Shown: in pieces, positions 55,209 to 64,000 of the stretch
Layout: every line of letters begins with the position of its first letter
How positions within the stretch are numbered: position 1 is the first letter of the stretch
Translations under genes and position numbers: made by a program
DNA from: Lampris incognitus
Lineage: Eukaryota; Chordata; Actinopteri; Lampriformes; Lampridae
NCBI RefSeq assembly: GCF_029633865.1
Contig: NC_079221.1
Coordinates: 1,029,215 to 1,093,214, forward strand
Direction of reading: 5' to 3'
DNA: 64,000 bases
The notes under the pieces: generated by a model
Databases searched by the model: none
What the model was told of the DNA's origin: nothing
Seen by the model: the letters and a program-made list of their open reading frames with translations, nothing else

Positions 55209-58200
55209 CTAGAGGTAAAGATTCTTTCTGAGAGTATGTTTTAAATCAATGTGGTAACTTGACATGGAACCCCTCTGGTTGTGATCATAAATCACGCTGT
55301 TCACCACTGTATGGATGTCAAGAAGATGTGTCCTCCTGCAGCAACAGAGAAAAAGACAGAGCTGTTAAAAAAGAACGTCCTACTCAGATGAAAGTGTCAC
55401 TGAGGATGTTTTTTCCTCCCCATTACCAACACAAAAGTAAAAAAAAAAAAACCTGTCCATGTGAAAGTGTGTTTCCCACCTTACCTCTTTTCGCTTTTTT
55501 GTAAGGCATTGGTCAATGCCGACAGGTAGACAGAGCGGTGGTCACCTTGCCCTAGCTGGGACTCATCTGTCCAGCAGTGACTCCAGAACACATCTGCATC
55601 TGTGGGGACAACCTCCCCTGCGGACATCGCATCATACCCATCTGTCTCAAGATCCTCATCCCTGTGATTTGTCCTGGCACAGCCCTGATACTCAGGGACT
55701 CTGTAGCTTTGGATGAAGAAGAGTTTGGGCTTGCCTGCCAGCATGGGGCAGGCATCTGCAGTAAAGAGGTGTCTGAGTGTATCCAGACGCAGGCCTCTGC
55801 TGTACGAGTCTGTAGCCAGGAGGTCTGTGGCCGTACCTCGGCTAATGACACAGCAGACAAAGGCACTGACATCCTGGTTCCGTGTCTGTTTAACAATCCC
55901 TCTGAGGACTGAGAGTATGTCATCCACACCAAGCCACTTATGGAGGACCACCTTAAAATGGAGACCACCGAATGTATGTTCCAACATTTCTGGATTAGAG
56001 CAAAAAGATGTAATCAGAATTTTAACTCAGTTACATTTACAAGTAGGCTGCCCCGCAGTTGGAACATCAAATAAACATGTTGGTCAGACAGTGTTTACAT
56101 CCAGTTTGTGCCTTTTTCACAAAAACACACTGTCAGTTTAAATCACAACATCACCACTTAAGTGTGAATTATTTAAGTTCTACGTCCCTACAGTTTAGTC
56201 TTTTCCCTCTCGATTCATTTGTGAGAAATGGTATGCAGAAACAGCATTGCTGATAACATGCATGTTGTGTAGAATTTGAACTCGGAACAGAAGACTGACA
56301 AGTTAAGTGTCATATAGTACCCCGACAAATGATGAGTTCAATCGGATTCTCACCTCCGTCATTGCCCACACAGTCTATGATCACACATATTCCTTTGGGG
56401 CCCATCTGAAGTTTGTACTCATCCAGTGAACTCTACAATACAAAGTTTAGTTTAACGAATGCACCTAATGAGCAATAACCATGCTTAAAAAAATGAAGCA
56501 CTAGTGGAACAAATTTATGTACAAATACACACAAGAAATGAGTGTACACATTACCTGACAGTTTTGGCTTCTCCTTGCAGGCATTCCTTGGTTTTCTGGA
56601 GGGGAAACGGAGGAAAAGTAGTGACAATGTGAGTGTAAAGCTTAAACAGAGGAAGCACGTACAATTCTCTGTTATCCTGAGGTCCCACCACCGCATGAGC
56701 CCTACAGTGATGCGGGGAGGGCATATTCCACATGCAGCCTCCAATACACATGAAGCCAGCTGACTGCTTCCTCTCACCTGCCAGGTGCATGCTATGTCCC
56801 CCAGATCCACCTGCAGCTGTACAGGTGTAACGATGGGGCACATTATCCCTACTAGCTCCCTACCCAGGAACATTGCTGGCTGAGTGCCCTGCAGCTCAAC
56901 CTCAGTGTTTTGTTTCTTGACAGAGGCAAATTGAATCGCCTCACAAGATGTCATTTGCTAATACCACATTAACCTGGCTTTAAATGGATACTTGGATCAA
57001 GAAGAAGAAGAAGAGGAAGAACAACAACAATACAACCTTTGTAAATAGTTGTGCTTGATCACATATATCAATAACTTACCAATGCGCCGCTGGGGCAGCC
57101 CTAGCCTTGGTTGGTGCAGAGGAGGGGTACAGTTTGGGGTAGGGTACACAATCTGAAGAGCAGACCGTGTTGGAGAGATATATCAGTTTTCTAGAGACGT
57201 ATAGAGGAGGAAAAGATAGTAATGTTAAGATGCTCTTTTACACTGCTTACTCACAGGAGCTTTGACCCTTTGCATCTGAACGACTTGATGAGGGACCACT
57301 GGCTGCTGCTGGTCTCTCCCATCTGTGAAAGGTTTGGGGAAAAACAGGTTTTTATACAGGTATTCACCTCACTGTATACTCTAAAGGTTGTTCTTTGTCA
57401 TCAGGTGCTCTGGAATTAATTTGTGTTAAAAAAGCTAGTTAATTTGGTGAAATAGGATCAAATCCCACTGTTTGCTGTCTCAGTTCTACAGTTGTATATT
57501 ATAATAATAATAATAATAATAATAATAAATTAAACTTGTATATGTCTATATCAGCACCACTCTAATGAACCCAGTTGAAAAATATTTGTGCGTCCACCAA
57601 AAATTCATAATTAATGTGAGCCTAACTGTTAAGCAATTTAAAAACTGTCTTTTGAAAAATGTGCATTAACTACACGAAGTACACTTACCCGACCTCTGGT
57701 GGATATTAACTTTTTTGGCTAGGTCAACCCTGCCAATGTTTCTCAAACATTGCTCAATGAAATCCACACTTTCTGAGGAAACTTTGTCCAACTTCTCAAG
57801 CTCAACAACAATGTCAAGGAAATTCTGAGAAAGAAGAAGTGAAAGAAAAAGTTCTCGTGATGGCTTTGCAGTCATTGCTCGAGACACAGATAAGAAATGT
57901 TAAAATCCCCTCCTACACAGGACCCTGAAAAAACCCTGACCTATACAGAAACAGTGACAGGATGTGAAACAATTAGCACCGACTCATCACCTTAGCATTG
58001 TCCACTTTCTCTCGGGGTATGGTGCTACTCAACAGAAATTTCACATTTCTCAAGTCTTCATTTGCCATATCCTCACTTAAATTAGCTATCAGTACCCTGT
58101 GACAAAGAAAAGACAGAGGGAATTATTATTTTACTCCGTATTATATTTCAAATGAAAGCTTGACTGTCTGGCTTTTACATCTCACCTGTATCTTGATAAA

Positions 58201-58481
58201 ACATGTCTGTTTCTTAGAGTCCGCTCCACCTCATCCTTACTGGTTCTGAACATCTTCTTCAGGATATCAAAGCGTCTCAACTCAGACAGGAGCTCGATCA
58301 GAAACAGGTAGTTGATCTCACCCCGGATAAGCTGAGACCTCAGCATTTCCTCCACATGAGCCACGCTGCTGTCCGAATCCAAGCTGCCACACAGGTACAG
58401 GAGCCTCCTGCACTCATCAGAGTCCAGCGCCCCTGCCAGTTCATTTATGGTGCGAAGGAGGTGCACTTCAGCCAAAGCCAT
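55209..58481 (-). CDS. cflar: CASP8 and FADD-like apoptosis regulator (c-FLIP), 9 coding exons, 476 aa
   Basis: c-FLIP joins the FADD/caspase-8 complex and controls death-receptor apoptosis. Coding exons: 58481-58186, 58096-57991, 57824-57689, 57322-57255, 57152-57080, 56595-56555, 56432-56354, 55989-55485 and 55335-55209. All have AG/GT borders and compatible phases, and the total is 1431 bases. DED1 (residues about 1-99) starts MALAEVHLLRTINELAGALD and has RFDI at 70-73. DED2 (about 100-177) has RVDL at 166-169. A variable linker (181-240) precedes the caspase-like domain (GICVIIDCVGND; SAFVCCVISRG; PKLFFIQSYRV; HTLRKNLYL at the end). Caspase catalytic His and Cys positions are Arg317 and Tyr362, so it is a pseudoenzyme, as c-FLIP should be. 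LETD-G at 380-384 matches the caspase-8 processing site. The length is close to human c-FLIP long form (480). The start is the first Met aligning with known N-termini; an untranslated upstream exon is likely. Confidence 0.93.
55485..55989 (-). CDS. cflar: cflar exon 8 (most of the caspase-like domain)
   Basis: This 505-bp exon encodes residues 267 (partial) to 435 (partial). It carries the inactive active-site region (SRG in place of the S-H-G motif; FFIQSY in place of Q-A-C) and the LETDG inter-subunit site. It ends at a GTAAGG donor. The acceptor is CTAATCCAG. Confidence 0.92.
58186..58481 (-). CDS. cflar: cflar coding exon 1 (DED1)
   Basis: Encodes residues 1-98 and two bases of codon 99. 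It contains the first death effector domain with LLYLCGSLDSD and the RxDL-type RRFDIL motif. The donor GTGAG follows at 58185-58181. In-frame sequence continues upstream of the ATG, and a possible acceptor (TTTTGGTCCTCAG) lies near 58530. Confidence 0.9.
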
Positions 58482-58756
58482 TGAGGTTTTCCGAGTGGAG
58501 ATGGTACAGAAGTTAATGTGGATCACCTGAGGACCAAAATCAGTTTTCTGATTCAAAATTATCTTGCGCCTGCGCAACATCAGGTCCGAAGAGGGCTAAT
58601 ATAGTACTGTATTTTATTGCACCAGATATAGCAAAATCTAATTTTCATCTTCATCTTGACATTTCGGTATATATCCAGGGACTCCAGTCCCTAAATATAT
58701 GAACATACACCGAATGTCAACTAAGAACAAGCGTGTAAATGAACTATAACAGTCCC
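58482..58756 (-). other. 5' flank of cflar coding exon 1
   Basis: It is presumed to hold 5' UTR and/or intron 1 sequence. No coding sequence is supported. Confidence 0.4.
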
Positions 58757-59137
58757 TCTCGGGGGTCACACTTCATTTGAAGGGGTGTGCATAAGAATGA
58801 CATCACACCTGTCATGAACATGAAGGAGTCTTTATGAATGTTGTCATTAAGTGTCATTCGGGCATTTACGTCATTTTTAATGCAAAGTTGACATTGTTTG
58901 AGACGTCTTTGTTGTAGCAACCCAAGTGGGGCTGAGTCGCTCAATTTGATGTATTTCTGGCATCTGTAGCTCGACAACAGACCTCTCAAACAAAAATGAC
59001 ATAACTGACCGAATGACACTTGATAACAACATTCATAAGCATTTATAAAGACCCCTCATGTTCATGACAGGTGTTATGTCATGTTATGATGGTGTCATGT
59101 TAGTCTTATGCACACCCCTTCAAACCGGGGGTCACTA
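58757..59137. mobile_element. Foldback MITE upstream of cflar
   Basis: Long imperfect inverted repeats lie at both ends. On the left, GAAGGGGTGTGCATAAG, CACCTGTCATGAACATGA and AAGTGTCATTCGG read inward. The right half reads the same blocks on the opposite strand. The arms exceed 100 bp and the centre is about 130 bp. No transposase is present. This type recurs in fish genomes, but the superfamily is not identified. Confidence 0.75.
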
Positions 59138-59405
59138 TGGATACTCTGATACTATGGAGTACTCTGATACTATGAATACTCTGATACTATGGAGTACTCT
59201 GATACTATGGAGTACTATGATACTATGGATACTCTGATACTATGAATACTCTGATACTATGGAGTACTCTGATACTATGGATACTCTGATACTATGGAGT
59301 ACTCTGATACTATGGATACTCTGATACTATGGATACTCTGATATTATGGAGTACTCTGATACTATGGATACTCTGATACTATGGATACTCTGATACTATG
59401 GATAC
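59138..59405. repeat. 17/18-bp tandem repeat
   Basis: About 15 units of ACTCTGATACTATGGAT or ACTCTGATACTATGGAGT, with a few TATGAAT variants, directly abut the MITE. Confidence 0.9.
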
Positions 59406-59629
59406 CATGTTACTATAATTCTATGATAGGAAGCCTACAGTTCAACTAGCCGGGGGGGGGGAGACTTGGCTCAAGTTCATTTTTGCGCTCATTTCTACTC
59501 GCTACGGGTTTTATTTTTTTATAGACAACTTTGAGGAAAAAATAAAAACGTTTCCAACAATAAAATGAATACGAATATGAATATGAAAAAGCCTACCTTA
59601 TAGCTTCAGTCAGTGAAGGGCGTGTGGGA

Positions 59630-60095
59630 CATTTCGTGAAGTTTTGGCTGCTCGTAACACACGGCGAGTAGTTTTCCGGTGACGCACGTAGAACCAAAAA
59701 TGAAAGGCTTAGTTAGCGCGGAGGGAGCGCGTCACCACACCACCACGCAGCCCTGCCGGATGATGCGCCGCATCCTCGTCAGAACGGGACTACTTTCTGA
59801 TACGAACGTGTCCCTCGCGTTTGTATGGGGAATAATTTAAACATACAACAGGACATCTGGACGGGATCAGCCGCAGGCGATATGGTGCGAAAGTGAAACT
59901 GATCGTCTCGCCGCCGCCGCCGCCGCCAGGAGAGGAGTTCCGCTCAGTCTGACCAATGGTAGCGCGCTCCAGCGCAACGCCACTGCGGTGTGGGGCGACG
60001 ACTGGAAGGTGCTGCTCGCCAGAGGGGAGCCGGTGTGAGGCTGTTCCGCCGGGCTCACGTCCCCGCGTGGCATCGCTCTGAGCAACGTTCACCGG
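59630..60095. promoter_or_regulatory. CpG-rich block, candidate promoter
   Basis: This G+C- and CpG-rich stretch has a (CCG)n run at 59910-59928. It is a plausible promoter and untranslated first exon for cflar (minus strand, about 1.2-1.6 kb upstream of its ATG). A promoter for something on the plus strand is also possible. No TATA box or initiator was assigned. Confidence 0.4.
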
Positions 60096-62384
60096 AGTGG
60101 GATGCGGGTGAGTATGATCAATATTGACCAGAGTGGGATGGGGGTGAGTACGATCAGTATTGACCGTAGTGGGATGGGGGTGAGTATGATCAGTATTGAC
60201 CAGAGTGGGATGGGGGTGAGTATGATCAGTATTGACCGTAGTGGGATGGGGGTGAGTATGATCAGTATTGACCAGAGTGGGATGGGGGTAAGTATGATCA
60301 GTATTGACCGTAGTGGGATGGGGGTGAGTATGATCAGTATTGACCAGAGTGGGATGGGGGTGAGTATGATCAGTATTGACCAGAGTGGGATGGAGGTGAG
60401 TATGATCAGTATTGACCAGAGTGGGATGGGGGTGAGTATGATCAGTATTGACCAGAGTGGGATGGGGGTGAGTATGATCAGTATTGACCGTAGTGGGATG
60501 GGGGTGAGTATGATCAGTATTGACCAGAGTGGGATGGGGGTGAGTATGATCAGTATTGACCAGAGTGGGATGGGGGTGAGTATGATCAGTATTGACCGTA
60601 GTGGGATGGGGGTGAGTATGATCAGTATTGACCAGAGTGGGATGGGGGTGAGTATGATCAGTATTGACCGTAGAGGGATGGGGGTGAGTATGATCAGTAT
60701 TGACCAGAGTGGGATGGGGGTGAGTATGATCAGTATTGACCAGAGTGGGATGGGGGTGAGTATGATCAGTATTGACCAGAGTGGGATGGGGGTGAGTATG
60801 ATCAGTATTGACCAGAGTGGGATGGGGGTGAGTATGATCAGTATTGACCGTAGTGGGATGGGGGTGAGTATGATCAGTATTGACCAGAGTGGGATGGGGG
60901 TGAGTATGATCAGTATTGACCAGAGTGGGATGGAGGTGAGTATGATCAGTATTGACCAGAGTGGGATGGGGGTGAGTATGATCAGTATTGACCAGAGTGG
61001 GATGGGGGTGAGTATGATCAGTATTGACCGTAGTGGGATGGGGGTGAGTATGATCAGTATTGACCAGAGTGGGATGGGGGTGAGTATGATCAGTATTGAC
61101 CAGAGTGGGATGGGTGTGAGTATGATCAGTATTGACCGTAGTGGGATGGGGGTGAGTATGATCAGTATTGACCAGAGTGGGATGGGGGTGAGTATGATCA
61201 GTATTGACCGTAGAGGGATGGGGGTGAGTATGATCAGTATTGACCAGAGTGGGATGGGGGTGAGTATGATCAGTATTGACCGTAGTGGGATGGGGGTGAG
61301 TATGATCAGTATTGACCAGAGTGGGATGGGGGTGAGTATGATCAGTATTGACCAGACTGGGATGGGGGTGAGTATGATCAGTATTGACCGTAGTGGGATG
61401 GGGGTGAGTATGATCAGTATTGACCGTAGTGGGATGGGGGTGAGTATGATCAGTATTGACCGTAGTGGGATGGGGGTGAGTATGATCAGTATTGACCGTA
61501 GTGGGATGGGGGTGAGTATGATCAGTATTGACCAGAGTGGGATGGGGGTGAGTATGATCAGTATTGACCGTAGTGGGATGGGGGTGAGTATGATCAGTAT
61601 TGACCAGAGTGAGATGGGGGTGAGTATGATCAGTATTGACCGTAGTCGGATGGGGGTGAGTATGATCAGTATTGACCGTAGTGGGATGGGGGTGAGTATG
61701 ATCAGTATTGACCAGAGTGGGATGGGGGTGAGTATGATCAGTATTGACCAGAGTGGGATGGGTGTGAGTATGATCAGTATTGACCGTAGTGGGATGGGGG
61801 TGAGTATGATCAGTATTGACCAGAGTGGGATGGGGGTGAGTATGATCAGTATTGACCGTAGAGGGATGGGGGTGAGTATGATCAGTATTGACCAGAGTGG
61901 GATGGGGGTGAGTATGATCAGTATTGACCGTAGTGGGATGGGGGTGAGTATGATCAGTATTGACCAGAGTGGGATGGGGGTGAGTATGATCAGTATTGAC
62001 CAGACTGGGATGGGGGTGAGTATGATCAGTATTGACCGTAGTGGGATGGGGGTGAGTATGATCAGTATTGACCGTAGTGGGATGGGGGTGAGTATGATCA
62101 GTATTGACCGTAGTGGGATGGGGGTGAGTATGATCAGTATTGACCGTAGTGGGATGGGGGTGAGTATGATCAGTATTGACCAGAGTGGGATGGGGGTGAG
62201 TATGATCAGTATTGACCGTAGTGGGATGGGGGTGAGTATGATCAGTATTGACCAGAGTGAGATGGGGGTGAGTATGATCAGTATTGACCGTAGTCGGATG
62301 GGGGTGAGTATGATCAGTATTGACCGTAGTGGGATGGGGGTGAGTATGATCAGTATTGACCAGAGTGGGATGGGGGTGAGTATT
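60092..62384. repeat. 36-bp minisatellite with higher-order repeats (about 63 units)
   Basis: The unit reads GTGGGATGGGGGTGAGTATG then ATCAGTATTGACC(AGA or GTA). Two main types alternate irregularly, and rare variants mark longer periods. GGAGGTG recurs 540 bp apart (60391 and 60931), GTAGAGGG recurs at 60671 and 61211 (540 bp) and at 61859 (648 bp later), and CAGACTGGG, CAGAGTGAG and GTAGTCGG each recur 648 bp apart. So 15-unit and 18-unit blocks were duplicated. Both strands are free of stops because 36 is divisible by three. Confidence 0.95.
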
Positions 62385-62682
62385 CAACTGCATCGGCGGC
62401 GCTCGTGATTTGTACAAGCTGAGTGGCAGCCGAGGGGCTGGTGACTTGGAACATCACCGGGTGTGTGATGTGGACGCGGATCCGGTCTCTCCTCGCGGTG
62501 TAGGACGTGCTACCGTACCCGACCGGTTCCACCTGACGTGTCACCGTCCACAGTTGATATCAAACAGCGGCTCGTGTCTGCGTGTGTTTTTCCCCGGCCT
62601 CGTCACGACCGCTGAGAGTCGCATGATGCCGGGCTGGGTGAACAGGCTCAGGGCAGCTAACCAGCGCTGTCAGGTCGCCGTG
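62385..62682. other. CpG-rich flank of the minisatellite
   Basis: GC- and CpG-rich. It may be a continuation of the CpG block at 59630-60095 that the minisatellite expansion split. No exon could be supported. Confidence 0.35.
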
Positions 62683-62770
62683 AGCCACTCGGCGTGCTAG
62701 CTGGCCACTCGGCATGCTAGCTGGCCACTCGGCATGCTAGCTGGCTACTCGGCATGCTAGCTGGTTAGCT
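62683..62770. repeat. 20-bp tandem repeat, about four units
   Basis: The unit is close to CTAGCTGGCCACTCGGCATG, with small differences (GCGTG, GGCTACTC). Confidence 0.9.
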
Positions 62771-62865
62771 GTACGTGTCGGGCAGGACGCGCTGCATTAT
62801 GAGTCCTGCAGTGACCACCGTTAAACCGTAAGTAAGTGTAAGCTAACGTCAGTTTCGACGTGTGT

Positions 62866-62925
62866 CATGACGTGTATAATGTGTATAGTGACGTGTATAA
62901 TGATGTGTATAATGTGTATAATGGA
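62866..62925. repeat. GTGTATAATG-type short repeat
   Basis: Imperfect repeats of GACGTGTATAATGTGTAT. Confidence 0.75.
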
Positions 62926-63028
62926 GGAAAAAAGTTTGCGCGCTTCTTCGTGAACGCTTGTGTGCTCCGAGGAGGTGGACGACAGCACAGGGCAGGCGGG
63001 CAGATCTGCCCAGTCTGGGCTCTGGATG

Positions 63029-63077
63029 GTAGAGTGAATGGTGGAGTGGATGGTGGAGTGAATGGTGGAGTGGATGG
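63029..63077. repeat. 24-bp tandem repeat, two units
   Basis: GTGAATGGTGGAGTGGATGG followed by TGGA occurs twice; each 24-mer contains two related 12-mers. Confidence 0.85.
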
Positions 63078-64000
63078 CCTTTTGCTTTGTCGTCGGCTAG
63101 CTAGTAAGCTTCCGTCCGGCTTGTTGAAAGACTTATGTTTGTTGGCTGTGTCACATGATGAGTCCCGTAACCCTGTCAGGGAATGACTTGCTCTGTACCC
63201 CTAAATACCTGAGGAGCAAACTCCAGCCCGTTACTGAATACGGTGAATAAAGGTTTTGACAAGGGAGCAAAGACATCCGTCGTTAAAAGAAAGCAGCCTC
63301 TCAGCTGGTGACATTGGCACTGGTGTAGAACTGAAGATCTAGATAATTCCATGCCATCTGCTGCTCATTTTCAATCATCCTCATCCCATCTCCTCCTCCC
63401 TCCCCCTCAGCTCCTCCACCGTGTGTTTTGGGACTGGGCTATCATCAGAACTGCGATCTATTTTAGACAGACAGAGTAATTCTAGTTAGCCACTTTGTCT
63501 AGATCTCTAGTATCTTGTGGTGCAGAATTTCTGAAGCTCTACAGTGCAGCTTTGACAACCAAAAACCTTGCAAATGTTTTTAGTGCACATGTTGGAGCAC
63601 GCAATGATGTTATGGGTCAGGTTGTCAGCCATACCACGAAGTGTTTCAGGAGAGCTTAACTGTTTATATCTGGTATAGAGTGGAGCTATGGCTCCACATG
63701 TTATGTATGGCTCTGTTTATTAGGTTGATGATTTACGCAGCTTGACTCATTGGTAGCTCAAGCCAGCTCTGTGAACTTGGTCTCAGTGTGTGAATGCATG
63801 TCTTCAGGTAAAAACGTACTGTTGTTTGTGTCACGTTTTATATATCTGCTACCGTTGTGCATTTTACTGCATCAGCTCAAACGTGAACAGCAGCCCAGTG
63901 TGCCCTGCCCTTATCCAACCACCGTTGCCTCTCACCCACCCACAGGGATGCACATGCCTAGTGGATCAAAGCTGTAATTAGCCTGCCATGGATTAACAGT
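63078..64000. other. Non-coding, no recognised feature
   Basis: No gene, exon or repeat family was recognised up to the window edge. Confidence 0.35.

Noticed and set aside
56433-56954. 173-codon minus-strand ORF between cflar exons 5 and 6
   Set aside because: Including it is unnecessary: exons 5 and 6 already join in phase, and it does not resemble the c-FLIP linker. An alternative exon cannot be excluded without transcripts.
60092-62384. CRISPR-like array
   Set aside because: Units are contiguous with no unique spacers, the context is a vertebrate genome and no cas-like genes exist.
59790-62417. 875-codon minus-strand ORF rich in NTDHTHPHP repeats and a 768-codon plus-strand ORF (MGVSMISIDQSG repeats)
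   Set aside because: Both are translations of the 36-bp minisatellite. A unit length divisible by three without stops keeps frames open on both strands, and the repeat carries no other coding evidence.
62410-62700. 96-codon plus-strand ORF (possible first exon)
   Set aside because: CpG-rich context only; no conserved domain and no clear donor or Kozak support.

Overview
The window looks like a piece of a ray-finned fish (teleost) nuclear chromosome. It has intron-containing vertebrate genes with GT-AG splice sites and fish-type repeats: V-SINEs with a DANA-like core, RTE, L2 and L1-type LINEs, chromodomain and non-chromodomain Ty3/Gypsy elements, and a TTF-finger hAT. CpG-rich promoter-like stretches add to this. 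No bacterial-type operon, CRISPR array or viral genome is present.

Only two host genes can be supported. (1) The first coding exon of a DIP2-family gene (best guess dip2b) lies on the minus strand at 13141-13264. The gene runs leftwards, so 1-13140 is probably its first intron. That stretch holds V-SINEs, a second SINE family, an RTE LINE nested in an inverted-repeat element, a MULE-like MITE with a telomere-like array, and a 35-bp minisatellite. (2) A complete cflar (c-FLIP) gene lies on the minus strand at 55209-58481. It splices in phase through nine coding exons to 476 residues: two death effector domains followed by a caspase-like domain that lacks the catalytic His and Cys.

The middle (14-51 kb) is mostly retrotransposon. 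In order it holds: a Gypsy element with paired LTRs (14168-18578, minus), disrupted by one in-frame stop; a shorter internally deleted Gypsy (19225-22278, plus); a non-LTR element (about 23290-26140, plus); a Gypsy 3' fragment cut by a hAT element; and a hAT cut by an LTR. Next comes a chimeric Gypsy tract (28557 to about 39205, minus) joining two lineages, one with a PNMA-like gag. A chromodomain Gypsy (39206-44226, plus) follows, then L2 and other LINE pieces and a degraded Gypsy (47636-50106, minus). From 51.5 to 54.5 kb lie a 5S-rRNA-like relic, an L1-like LINE relic and a second RTE copy interrupted by another LINE.

To the right of cflar lie a foldback MITE, a 17/18-bp tandem repeat, a CpG-rich block, a 2.3-kb minisatellite of 36-bp units with higher-order structure, and 1.6 kb with no recognised gene. 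Target-site duplications, and empty-site comparisons between repeat copies inside the window, let several insertions be ordered in time.
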